Assembly (NCBI GenBank): GCA_964461115.1 | Contig: CAYWSX010000001.1 | Span: forward strand, 1 to 64,000 | Source: RGIG2134 sp964461115 | Lineage (GTDB): Bacteria > Cyanobacteriota > Vampirovibrionia > Gastranaerophilales > Gastranaerophilaceae | Length of the DNA: 64,000 bases | Direction of reading: 5' to 3' | In this document: positions 45,871 through 53,307 of the stretch, piece after piece | Position numbering within the stretch: position 1 is the first letter of the stretch | Layout of the letters: each line of letters starts with the position of its first letter | Position numbers and translations under genes: made by a program | The notes under the pieces: model-generated | The model's database searches: none | The model's input: the letters and a program-made list of their open reading frames with translations, nothing else | Told to the model about the DNA's origin: nothing

Positions 45871-46030
45871 AATATGGGGACGTTTTAAAAGCGAAGCCGA
45901 AGTGAAAGCTCATATGGCTTGCGTTGAGCAAGACAGGAGAGCTGAACGTAACGACAGCGACGTGGAAATCTGAGATTTCCTCAGGAGCTGGGCTGGTGTT
46001 TAAAACAACCCGAAAATATGGGGACGTTTT
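45871..46030 (+). repeat. Short insert with 16-bp duplication of the tmRNA 5' end
   Basis: AATATGGGGACGTTTT occurs at 45871-45886 and again at 46015-46030, where it spans the mature 5' end of tmRNA. The 128 nt between are structured: hairpins CTTGC-gttga-GCAAG and GGAAATCT-G-AGATTTCC. The layout is that of a unit inserted in the tmRNA leader with a target duplication that restores the RNA's start, though an ancient partial duplication is possible. Confidence 0.6.
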
Positions 46031-46418
46031 GGATTTGACAGGGTGATTTGGTGAATGCCGGCTGCATGCCGCAGCGCTGTTCTGCGATATCAACGAGCAA
46101 ACTAAAATAAACGCTAACAATAACGTTATCGCTGGCAATTTTGCACCTAGAGCTTACGCTTTAGCTGCTTAGTTCTAAGAACTATGCCAACTCTGATCAA
46201 CCAGCTTGCCGTTGGTCAGGGTAATTATGCAAGCTACAGTGCGGGGATGAGAATTAACCGTATCAAGACCTTTCTCAAAGCGCGTATCGCTTAAAACTGC
46301 TTTGGTTTAGCCCAGGTTGGGTTCTTTCCGTGTTAAGCCGAGATAAAATGAGCCTAAACATGTAGATGCTTTCATTTGCCCATTTTGGACGCGGGTTCGA
46401 CTCCCGCCGTCTCCACCA
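46020..46418 (+). ncRNA. ssrA: tmRNA (transfer-messenger RNA)
   Basis: About 399 nt. The 5' end GGGGACG pairs with CGTCTCC at the 3' end, where the T-arm GCGGGTTCGACTCCCGC and CCA are encoded. The tag ORF at 46113-46172 reads ANNNVIAGNFAPRAYALAA followed by TAG; the ALAA ending is the expected protease degron. The RNA rescues stalled ribosomes together with SmpB. It is a one-piece tmRNA (no circular permutation). Its 3' end is the start of a 135-bp repeat that recurs 5.9 kb downstream. Confidence 0.96.
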
Positions 46419-46545
46419 TTATTTTTCATCCATAGCTTTCCGGCGTTCGTCTCACTCGTCAATCTTCGATTGCCGGGTTCTTACCTCTCAGAAAACGATA
46501 CTTAATCGTTTTCTTCGGCAGAGTCGCCGTCTCCACCAATAAAAA
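46411..46545 (+). repeat. Direct repeat copy 1 at the tmRNA 3' end (att-like)
   Basis: The repeat begins with the last 8 nt of tmRNA (CTCCACCA) and runs 135 nt to CTCCACCAATAAAAA. It contains hairpins CAATC-ttc-GATTG and GAAAACGAT-actta-ATCGTTTTC. Near its end it restores CGCCGTCTCCACCA, a second copy of the tmRNA 3' terminus. It differs from the copy at 52335-52470 at only about four positions. Confidence 0.85.
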
Positions 46546-46570
46546 AGACCACCGCTGTGTGGTCTTTTTT
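46541..46570 (+). terminator. Terminator downstream of tmRNA repeat
   Basis: A perfect 12-bp stem AAAAAAGACCAC/GTGGTCTTTTTT with a 6-nt loop. It follows the second copy of the tmRNA 3' terminus and could serve as the tmRNA terminator. Confidence 0.88.
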
Positions 46571-46659
46571 GTTGGCTCGTGGTTGCCGATAGAACTCGCC
46601 TTGCGGGTTCAGTTCCCACGACAAATCCGAAATTTTGCCTGAAATCTCTGATTTCGTAA
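46571..46659. other. Short intergenic stretch inside the island
   Basis: Nothing beyond AT-rich sequence and a GGCTCGTGG...CCCACGAC-like weak dyad is seen. Confidence 0.3.
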
Positions 46660-47136
46660 TTATTTTCTTAAATTACAATCTCTTCGTTTATCGTTCCATT
46701 CATATCCATATTTTATACAATTCTCTTTATTGATTTCGAACAAAACACCTTCGTTATTTTTCTTTTGTATCCCTTCTGGACAAATATCCATGTCCGCACA
46801 TAATTCCATGTCTATAGCTCTTCGTACAGAAGGGATTAATTTCGATATGTTTATATAGTTTGCCAAAATGGTCAACAATATTATTAAAAATGTAATTTTT
46901 AATAGAGGTTTAATTTTCATAAAAATTAAAGACCATAATCCAATTATCAAAGCTGTTGACAAAAATGCAAAAAATACGATTTGGAAATCAAAGCCATTCT
47001 CTATAAATAATGATGTGACTATAACAATGGCTGAATGAAAAACAATAAAAAGTGTACAAATCACAGAAACAATGAAGTACAAAATTATTACAACAATTTT
47101 CCATAAAGATAATAAAAATTTTAAACCTGAATTCAT
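46660..47136 (-). CDS. Small membrane protein of the island
   Basis: About 158 aa with three hydrophobic segments (IVVIILYFIVSVICTLFIVF, IVFFAFLSTALIIGLWSLIF, LKITFLIILLTILANYI) and a soluble C-terminal tail with four cysteines (ELCADMDICPEG, ENCIKYGYEWNDKRRDC). The WNDKRRDC ending with paired cysteines suggests an extracytoplasmic disulfide domain. The start is uncertain (ATG at 47136 or TTG at 47154); a TATAAT sequence overlaps this point. No family recognised. It follows the MuF-motif gene by 40 nt on the same strand. Confidence 0.55.
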   Translation of the reverse strand: MNSGLKFLLSLWKIVVIILYFIVSVICTLFIVFHSAIVIVTSLFIENGFDFQIVFFAFLSTALIIGLWSLIFMKIKPLLKITFLIILLTILANYINISKLIPSVRRAIDMELCADMDICPEGIQKKNNEGVLFEINKENCIKYGYEWNDKRRDCNLRK

Positions 47137-47175
47137 ATAATTATTATAACCCAACTTTTTTCTTGCACTTGCTGA

Positions 47176-48036
47176 TTATTTTCTTTTTTGGGGTTTCAAA
47201 TCTTGCATTAAAATATGGCAATCACAAGTAGGATTATTTCGCCCCCTTTCTCTCCCCAGTCTATTTGCAATTTGATCTCTTTCAGAGTCAGCTAATGCTT
47301 CTTCTTCAGACACTTTATGTGTGCGGGCATAGATACTTTGGTATTGATCGTATTCTTCTTTAAAATCACTTAAGGCCGTTGCAGACTTTTCTCCTAATTC
47401 TCCTAATTGAGCGCTTTGGCAATTTGCTACAGAGTGTCTAAATTTATCCATTCCAGTTTCTTTCAAAGCATATGCTTCATATAACAAGGCTACATAATTT
47501 GAAATAAAAAAATAAATTGCTTGAGTATGTGCAATTAAAGATTCAAATAATTCTTCAATTTCCTGTAATAAATTTTCAAGTTTATCTTTCTTTGCTAAAA
47601 TTTCATCATAAAGAGAGTCTATATTATCTTCACAAGAAACTGTATGTTGACCATATTCTTCACGAAGATTATTTAAATGTTCTCCAAACTCTATTATTAT
47701 ATTTTCAACATTACTAACTGCTTTCTCAAGATTTTGGTTTTCAATTTGCATTTCATCAGAAAGGCTTTCAGCATCACCTATTATTTCTTCTAATGTAACA
47801 ATTATGATATTCAATTGCTCGACACAATCACACGGAACATCATCTCCGCCATTACCCCCACCATTTTCTATGACTTCAATATAACATTTGCAGTTTGGAT
47901 GTGGCTGGTCGGGAATACTACCTTCATATTCATATTCTTTTCCATCCAATTCTTGACAAACTTCACAAGAACCATAGCTTGCATGCCAAACATATTTGCT
48001 GTAACTTATGCCGCCTTTTAAAACTGTATCACTCAT
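47176..48036 (-). CDS. MuF-motif / coiled-coil protein
   Basis: 286 aa. The N-terminus (~10-60) has YVWHASYGSCEVCQELDGKE and PHPNCKCYIEV, the Trp-His/CxxC/LDG/HPNCxC pattern of the phage Mu gpF-like minor head domain. A GGGNGGDD linker follows, then a long coiled coil (~75-235), and a C-terminal tail with GRERGRNNPTCDCHI. AAAGGAGAG lies before the ATG at 48036, 1 nt after the stop of the upstream gene. MuF domains also occur in phage-carried toxins. No catalytic toxin domain is recognised, so the role is open. Confidence 0.6.
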   Translation of the reverse strand: MSDTVLKGGISYSKYVWHASYGSCEVCQELDGKEYEYEGSIPDQPHPNCKCYIEVIENGGGNGGDDVPCDCVEQLNIIIVTLEEIIGDAESLSDEMQIENQNLEKAVSNVENIIIEFGEHLNNLREEYGQHTVSCEDNIDSLYDEILAKKDKLENLLQEIEELFESLIAHTQAIYFFISNYVALLYEAYALKETGMDKFRHSVANCQSAQLGELGEKSATALSDFKEEYDQYQSIYARTHKVSEEEALADSERDQIANRLGRERGRNNPTCDCHILMQDLKPQKRK

Positions 48037-48037
48037 A

Positions 48038-48736
48038 TTATGCTCTCCTTTCAATATTTATACAGAGACCTTCCATTAATTTTTTGGTATCAATGGATGA
48101 ATTATTTTTAGTATCAAAAATTACATTATTTTGAATTCCTTTTTTAATATATTTTTTAATCACGTTAACAGAATAATTTTTACAAACATCACAAAGGCAG
48201 CCTTGGGTTTTATGTCCATAAACTCCATCTTCCAAAAGAATATTTTTGACTTCAATTGGTGAATTTCTTCGATTTTTATTCAATAAACTTAACCCTCTCT
48301 GCAAATCTTTAACTGCTTGAAACTTTCCCACTAATCGTATGTGCGGCTGCAGGAAACTTATAATTTCACTGATTTTTGAATTCACATTTGCATTTCCTTG
48401 TGGGCGTTTTAAGTTATATTGAATAAATATTTTTTCGATAAAATTTTTTAGCTTCTCTAGCTCCTTATCTGCTTCTGTTTGCATGCTGTATTGCAAGAAT
48501 GCTTCATGTCTATAAATACGAGATTTAAGATTTTTATTATGATTAAAAATCTTGAAAATAGCTCGTTGTGAATAATTAGATAATTTGGTAATTGCCTGAT
48601 AATTTTGTACAATGTGTGAATCAATAGAATCTATATTTTGAGTAATAGGTTTAAATGATTGTTTGTAAACTATTGCATATTGTGTATTTTGAAGAATATC
48701 GATAAAAAATTCTCTTATTTTTCTTGGATTTAACAT
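48038..48736 (-). CDS. Hypothetical island protein upstream of the MuF-motif gene
   Basis: 232 aa. The helical N-terminal ~160 residues (NTQYAIVYKQSFKPITQNID) are unrecognised. The C-terminal ~70 residues contain EDGVYGHKTQGCLCDVCKNY. This resembles the GxxGxxT turn of peptidoglycan-binding-like repeats fused to a CLCDVC cysteine cluster; the comparison is by eye only. It starts the reverse-strand unit and is tightly coupled to the MuF-motif gene, whose ribosome-binding site lies in its last codons. Confidence 0.55.
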   Translation of the reverse strand: MLNPRKIREFFIDILQNTQYAIVYKQSFKPITQNIDSIDSHIVQNYQAITKLSNYSQRAIFKIFNHNKNLKSRIYRHEAFLQYSMQTEADKELEKLKNFIEKIFIQYNLKRPQGNANVNSKISEIISFLQPHIRLVGKFQAVKDLQRGLSLLNKNRRNSPIEVKNILLEDGVYGHKTQGCLCDVCKNYSVNVIKKYIKKGIQNNVIFDTKNNSSIDTKKLMEGLCINIERRA

Positions 48737-48821
48737 TTGCGTTCCTTTCTATGAAAAAGCTGGTGTGTATTTGTAAGCTAGCGTTGAATAATATTCAGCA
48801 TAACATTACCCTAAATATTTG

Positions 48822-48860
48822 TCAACCATTGTTGATTTTTATCGTAATTTCCAGTATGAT
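48822..48860 (+). promoter_or_regulatory. Promoter with overlapping dyad operator
   Basis: TTGATT (48832-48837) and TATGAT (48855-48860) are 17 nt apart, before the Xre gene. The perfect dyad TCAAC-catt-GTTGA (48822-48835) covers the -35 box. A second dyad GAATA-a-TATTC lies 25 nt upstream, in the shared region with the divergent MuF unit. This is the layout of an autoregulated Xre switch. Confidence 0.65.
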
Positions 48861-48878
48861 GTTTATGAGGAGAAAATT

Positions 48879-49274
48879 ATGGACAAAAAAGTTCAATTAG
48901 AAAAATTCGGCATAATATTGAAACAAAGACGTGAAGCTTTAAATTTAAGCATTAGGGAATTATCAAGAGTTTCAAATATCAGTTCTGCATTAATTACCAA
49001 ATTAGAGAACGGGAAAATGTCCAATTTCCCAAAATCTTTAACAATAAAGCAATTAAGCGAAGCTCTAAAATTTAAGGATGAACTTTTTTTGTTGGCCGAT
49101 ATATTATTTAAACCCAAATATATAAATGAAGAAGAAACAACTAAAACCCTACAAGAAGAATTAAGAGAACTTCTTGCTACAAAAACCAGTTTAAATAGTG
49201 ATAATATAGTTCAAGTTATATATTTTGTTAGTGGATTAGAAAAATTACAAATAATGGAAAATTTATCAGAATAA
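48879..49274 (+). CDS. Xre-family transcriptional regulator
   Basis: 131 aa. The N-terminal helix-turn-helix (~8-65) reads FGIILKQRREALNLSIRELS, then VSNISSALITKLENGKMSNF. The C-terminal half is helical and may mediate dimers. ATG was chosen for GAGGAG upstream; the open frame starts 20 codons earlier inside the promoter. It is divergent from the MuF unit with an operator in the shared region, so it probably represses itself and that unit, like a phage-type repressor. Confidence 0.82.
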   Translation: MDKKVQLEKFGIILKQRREALNLSIRELSRVSNISSALITKLENGKMSNFPKSLTIKQLSEALKFKDELFLLADILFKPKYINEEETTKTLQEELRELLATKTSLNSDNIVQVIYFVSGLEKLQIMENLSE

Positions 49275-49424
49275 TTAATTTGTAGCCATGATAACATTAT
49301 ACTTAAAACACTTGCTATTAGCGAAATATATATTTAACAGAAATCGGCTCCAGTATTATCTTTGAGCCTGCTACTTTGGGCTTCGGACAGACAAAGGAGG
49401 CCAAGGTATACTTTGTCAGCATAA

Positions 49425-49724
49425 TTAAGCAATTTTTAAAGAATATCCCAATTCATTCAAAACCCTTACAATCGTTTCCAGTTGGGGTTTTTGTTCGCCG
49501 TTAAACATAGAATAAAGATTACGGCGGTTGAGTTTTGTTTTCTTCGCAAACTCGCTAACGGTTCCCTTTGCTTTGATAACAAGCTCAAGAGATTTAAAAA
49601 AGCCTTTAAAGTCGCCGTCGGTAACATAGTCCTCAAGCGAGGCATTCAAGAATTCTTTTTGATACTCTTCATCTTTCAATCTTTCGATTAAATCGGTTTC
49701 AAAGTTTATAAAATTATTTTTCAT
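49425..49724 (-). CDS. Antitoxin of HigA/TIGR02684 type
   Basis: 99 aa. The N-terminus (~15-40) carries EYQKEFLNASLEDYVTDGDF. The helix-turn-helix (~55-99) is TVSEFAKKTKLNRRNLYSMF followed by ETIVRVLNELGYSLKIA, the addiction-module antidote pattern. ATG was chosen because it sits within the last codons of the toxin gene (11-nt overlap), the usual toxin-first arrangement of this class. It should neutralise the adjacent RelE-fold toxin and repress the pair. Confidence 0.9.
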   Translation of the reverse strand: MKNNFINFETDLIERLKDEEYQKEFLNASLEDYVTDGDFKGFFKSLELVIKAKGTVSEFAKKTKLNRRNLYSMFNGEQKPQLETIVRVLNELGYSLKIA

Positions 49725-50040
49725 TTTGTCTGCCTTTCCATTCGTTAATGTATTCTTTGGCTTTTTCAATATCCTTGGATTGAGTTTTCTTGTCTCCTGC
49801 GCAGAGGAGAAGAACAATAACATCGTTTTCTTCGGTATAGTAAACCCGATAGCCTGAACCAAACTTGAATTTAAGCTCTGATATGCTGGCATCGATTTGT
49901 TTGTGTTCGCCGTAGTTTCCTTCTAAAAGTCGCACAAGCCTTGAATCAATTCTCGCCAACGTACTTTTATCAAGACTTTTTAACCATAAAAGAAAAGGAC
50001 ATTTACCGCTTTCGGTGACATAATAGTGTATTTGTTTCAT
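49714..50040 (-). CDS. RelE-fold toxin of HigB/Gp49 type
   Basis: 108 aa. The core ARIDSRLVRLLEGNYGEHKQ, SELKFKFGSGYRVYYTEEND and VIVLLLCAGDKKTQSKDIEKA match the phage-derived Gp49/TIGR02683 killer family, whose members cut mRNA at the ribosome. The catalytic basic residues are present (R in GYRVYY, K in GDKKTQ). The start is the ATG reading MKQIHYYV; an alternative Met lies six codons upstream. Toxin precedes antitoxin. Confidence 0.9.
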   Translation of the reverse strand: MKQIHYYVTESGKCPFLLWLKSLDKSTLARIDSRLVRLLEGNYGEHKQIDASISELKFKFGSGYRVYYTEENDVIVLLLCAGDKKTQSKDIEKAKEYINEWKGRQNEK

Positions 50041-50300
50041 ATTTATATTGTGTGCCATAACACTCAATTTGTCAAGTGACAAAATGAGAAAAAATTTCAC
50101 CTATATAAGATACTATTAGGTACCTCCTATTAAAATTATTTATATTATTTAAAATAATCCCATTATTTAAATAATTTTCGACTACTTCCTTACTTCATTA
50201 TTAAAAATAAAATAATAAATAACTATTGGATTTGATTTGTTATTATTAGTGACGGTTTGAGAGAGAGCATGGAATTTATGCCACAAGCAAAAGTCTTGAA
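50041..50300. other. Upstream region of the toxin-antitoxin pair
   Basis: AT-rich DNA without a gene. It contains the palindrome AGGTACCT (near 50117) and two ATTATTTAAA(A)TAAT-type palindromes around 50140-50175, which are candidate operators. No clear promoter was seen. Confidence 0.35.
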
Positions 50301-51365
50301 TCAATCATTTAATCTTAATTTGATTCTTTCTGTCTTAAAATCATATATAACAGGAAACATTCCGAACATTAATTTATTAACTTCATCCGAAGATAAATCC
50401 AAGTCATTAGCTATATTACTTATTGTAATGCCGTCTTCATTTAATATTTTCATTAATTTAGGTAAAATAAATGATTTTTCTTTTGGTATAGTCTTAGGTT
50501 CTTGTATATTATATCCCCGCTTATTGATTTCAGTCATTAATATTCGATATGTCCATTCGCTTATTACTTCTAATTTAGCCAATCTACATATTAATGCCGT
50601 CAAAGCTACCTTCCAATTTACTTTTAATCTTATATAATTTTCTATTGTTGGCTTTATATATTTATACTCTTTTACGGTAACTTCAGGCATTAACATTTCA
50701 GCTGCGAATCTGTTTGCTTCTGCTTCTAGTTCTCTACTTTTTTCTTTTATCTCACTGTGCATTATAATATGCCCAAGTTCATGCATTGCATCAAAACGAC
50801 TATGCTCTGCTGTTTTTTGATTATTTAAAAATATAAAAGGTTGATTTTCATGTATAACAGAAAATGCATCAATGTCTTTCGATTCTTCAGCTAAAGAATA
50901 AACTCTAACTCCATTTTTTTCCAATAAATGTATGGAATCAATAATACATTTATCATCTATTTGCCAACTTTCCCTTACTTTTTTAGCTATATTTTCAGGC
51001 GTATCATTATTTGTTTCAATAAACTTGTATTTTGGTAATTCAAATCGTTCCTCAATCCACTGATTTAAATATATAGCTAGTTCTCCAGTTGCAATAGCGG
51101 CATCTCTAATAGGTGCCTTCATTTTAGTTAGAGCTCTAAAATTAATATCATCTAATGACAAAACAGGTAAATCAGTTCCTTCAAAAAAACTTACAGAAAA
51201 GTTTAAAACTTTAGCTAATTGCTTAATATTTTCGTATTTTGGAATTACTTTTCCTGTTTCCCAATCTGACAATGTTTGTATGGATAATCCCAGTTTCTCC
51301 GAAAGTTCTTTTTTTGTTAATCTTCTTTTTTTTCTAGCAATATCAAATCTTCTTTGATTAAACAT
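50301..51365 (-). CDS. Xre-ImmA/IrrE metallopeptidase regulator
   Basis: 354 aa. An N-terminal HTH (~5-62: KKRRLTKKELSEKLGLSIQT, LSDWETGKVIP) is followed by the ImmA/IrrE zinc peptidase at ~110-270, with RFDAMHELGHIIMH (HExxH) and EAEANRFAAEMLMP (the third ligand region). A C-terminal helical domain has another HTH-like stretch (GITISNIANDLDLSSDEVNKL). Such proteins cleave or control partner repressors or toxins. GAAGGAA precedes the ATG, 10 nt after the stop of a 228-aa partner. Confidence 0.9.
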   Translation of the reverse strand: MFNQRRFDIARKKRRLTKKELSEKLGLSIQTLSDWETGKVIPKYENIKQLAKVLNFSVSFFEGTDLPVLSLDDINFRALTKMKAPIRDAAIATGELAIYLNQWIEERFELPKYKFIETNNDTPENIAKKVRESWQIDDKCIIDSIHLLEKNGVRVYSLAEESKDIDAFSVIHENQPFIFLNNQKTAEHSRFDAMHELGHIIMHSEIKEKSRELEAEANRFAAEMLMPEVTVKEYKYIKPTIENYIRLKVNWKVALTALICRLAKLEVISEWTYRILMTEINKRGYNIQEPKTIPKEKSFILPKLMKILNEDGITISNIANDLDLSSDEVNKLMFGMFPVIYDFKTERIKLRLND

Positions 51366-51375
51366 AATTCCTTCT

Positions 51376-52062
51376 TTAGTACTTTTTAGCTATTTTAATA
51401 TCATCAAGTTGTTTACAAGGATTAGGATTTAAATTATTAGGATTTACCTCAAAATCTGATAAATCAACTGGTGGCAATACAATCCGTTGAAACCATGAAG
51501 ATACACGCCCTTTTGCATTTAATTCTCTTGGCAATGAAAGTTCTAACCATAATTTTTCACCATCATTATAATACAATAAAAACCAATGAAACATTTTACT
51601 TATATTGTACTTTTTTGTTTTGTTAGTTTCAATCGGAAAAAATGTTAATTGAACTTCATTATTAACATCTATCACAATATTGGATAATTCTCCTTTTCTA
51701 TTTAGTGTACTAGGCGCATATCCGACTTTACCTACTCCTGCATTTCCTGATGAAACAACAATAGTAAAATCGTTATTTGGTGATATGGTTCTATTCAAGT
51801 TATATTCATCACACAATGTCCATCCTACTTGGATAAGTTGTTCACGCAATGCAATCGCAGTATGTCCCCATGGCGATAAGCCCCTAAATAAAGGCGGTGC
51901 ATATTGAGATAATCGTTGCTTTTGAACATAACCTTCTAAAACAGAGTTTGATAGTATTTCATATGTCAACCCCATCCTCGAAAGTTTTTTTACGGCTTCC
52001 TCCCCAGCATAGATTAATGATTCTTTAATAGGTTCTCTTACTATAAGATTGATGTTTTGCAT
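51376..52062 (-). CDS. Hypothetical partner of the ImmA/IrrE gene
   Basis: 228 aa with the strong ribosome-binding site GGGGAGAC. No family known to me. Features are FRGLSPWGHTAIALREQLIQ, FTIVVSSGNAGVGKVGYAPS (Gly-rich but not a P-loop, lacking GKT/S) and a basic-aromatic core KMFHWFLLYYNDGEKLWLEL. No signal peptide or membrane segment. It begins a two-gene unit with the Xre-ImmA/IrrE gene, the arrangement of toxin/regulator or defence pairs, so it may be the effector; this is inferred from position. Confidence 0.6.
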   Translation of the reverse strand: MQNINLIVREPIKESLIYAGEEAVKKLSRMGLTYEILSNSVLEGYVQKQRLSQYAPPLFRGLSPWGHTAIALREQLIQVGWTLCDEYNLNRTISPNNDFTIVVSSGNAGVGKVGYAPSTLNRKGELSNIVIDVNNEVQLTFFPIETNKTKKYNISKMFHWFLLYYNDGEKLWLELSLPRELNAKGRVSSWFQRIVLPPVDLSDFEVNPNNLNPNPCKQLDDIKIAKKY

Positions 52063-52334
52063 AATGTCTCCCCATAGTTGTCTAATATCAAACTCTACCC
52101 GAAGATATTTTAATTGAAATGAGGAATTAATGCAATGATTACTTATTCATTCTTTACAATCTTTACGAAAAACATATATCAAATCAGGAAAAACATTATA
52201 TGTTTAATGTGCTATAAAATCTACATCCTTTTTACAATATCTTTATAGATGTTTATAAACTCGCTTTTATTGATTAAAGTCATGCTTTCATATAAAATTA
52301 ACAAGTAATCGGAGTTAGGATAATTGCTCATTAG
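52063..52334. other. AT-rich island edge
   Basis: No gene is supported. The stretch is AT-rich and lies between the two-gene ImmA/IrrE unit and the distal direct repeat. It is a likely site of decayed sequence. Confidence 0.4.
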
Positions 52335-52470
52335 CTCCACCATTATTTTTCATCCATAGTTTTTCGGCGCTCGTCTCACTCGTCAATCTTCGATTGCCGG
52401 GTTCTTACCTCTCAGAAAACGATACTTAATCGTTTTCTTCGGCAGAGTCGCCGTTCTCCACCAATAAAAA
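52335..52470 (+). repeat. Direct repeat copy 2 (distal island end)
   Basis: 136 nt, nearly identical to 46411-46545, from CTCCACCATTATTTTT to CTCCACCAATAAAAA. Differences are three substitutions near its 5' third and one extra T in GCCGTTCTCC. The hairpin GAAAACGAT-actta-ATCGTTTTC is conserved. No tmRNA body precedes it. Confidence 0.88.
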
Positions 52471-52528
52471 CATATTTAGCCTCTTTTCGAGCACGCAAAT
52501 ACTCTCTTAAGTTATTTTCACGTATTTT

Positions 52529-53248
52529 CTAATTCATCCATTCATCAGCGGCTAATTTACGCAGCTTTGCCATATTATTAGCTTGAGCGGCTTCTTTATA
52601 CTCGAGCAAATGCAACAAAAAATTTTTTGACCTTTCAATAGCTTCAAGATAAGAATATTCTATTATATTACTCCATCTTGAAGTCAATGAGATTTTCGGG
52701 GAAGGAATAAGCATAGAATTTCTATATCCTAACCGAAAATTACGAATAAAAGGCTTGTTAGTTCCTCTACCTCCGGAATGGAGCAAATAGAGTTTTTCAA
52801 TGTCCTCCCTCATACTTACAGCTCTACGCTCGAATGCCATATGCTTTAATGAGTCAGAAATGCGCATTAAAAACCTTTGCTGCGTATGATGAACCGGACA
52901 CATAGCATCTTGGAGAAAATGAAGTGCATTACCGGCATAGTGCATGCCAAACTTCATTTTACCATTAGACATTGAGTGTATTGACCTGTTGAAAAGTGTA
53001 CGAAACATATCAAGCGCATGCTCATCTTTCCCGGATATGGGCTGACCGTTATATAAATGCTTCCTTGTAAATAGACCGCTCATTGCCGGAGACAAATCAG
53101 GCCAAACAGAACCTCTAACCAAGTATTTTTTAAATTCAAGCAATTCAGGGATTTCACTCAGTGCAAGTTTCGTCATATGTTCATGCGTTTTAATGTGCCA
53201 ACCGAAACTGGGTCTATTGCTATTATACTTTAACTCTTTTAATTCCAT
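52529..53248 (-). CDS. Zinc-dependent phospholipase C-like protein with PSFG motif
   Basis: 239 aa. The N-terminus reads NRPSFGWHIKTHEHMTKLAL; the PSFG motif directly precedes Trp-His. VRGSVWPDLS, MHYAGNALHFLQDAMCPVHH and the spacing of His/Asp residues resemble the Zn-dependent phospholipase C/S1-P1 nuclease fold, in which an N-terminal Trp and HxxxD...PxH residues hold three zincs. No classical signal peptide is present. In secreted phospholipases C the Trp becomes the mature N-terminus, so processing after FG would be meaningful here. The assignment is by motif only. Confidence 0.6.
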   Translation of the reverse strand: MELKELKYNSNRPSFGWHIKTHEHMTKLALSEIPELLEFKKYLVRGSVWPDLSPAMSGLFTRKHLYNGQPISGKDEHALDMFRTLFNRSIHSMSNGKMKFGMHYAGNALHFLQDAMCPVHHTQQRFLMRISDSLKHMAFERRAVSMREDIEKLYLLHSGGRGTNKPFIRNFRLGYRNSMLIPSPKISLTSRWSNIIEYSYLEAIERSKNFLLHLLEYKEAAQANNMAKLRKLAADEWMN

Positions 53249-53307
53249 TAATATATTTATTTTGTGTTTCTCTTAAGTAAAAACCAAACATAAAATAATT
53301 TGCGCAT

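Larger units (their letters stand above)
46411..52470. mobile_element. Putative 5.9-kb island at tmRNA, bounded by 135-bp direct repeats
   Basis: The near-identical repeats at 46411-46545 and 52335-52470 enclose AT-rich DNA with typical mobile cargo: an Xre regulator, a toxin-antitoxin pair, an Xre-ImmA/IrrE gene with partner, and a MuF-motif gene pair. tmRNA 3' ends are classic integration sites. No integrase, recombinase, replication or conjugation gene is visible, so the island is either a remnant or mobilised in trans. Confidence 0.75.

Noticed and set aside
45842..46138. 98-codon reverse ORF over the tmRNA leader and 5' half
   Set aside because: It overlaps the structured tmRNA and its leader; codon pattern and lack of a ribosome-binding site argue against coding.
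46411..52470. Complete prophage
   Set aside because: Only a MuF-like motif and regulators are seen; no capsid, tail, terminase or integrase genes.
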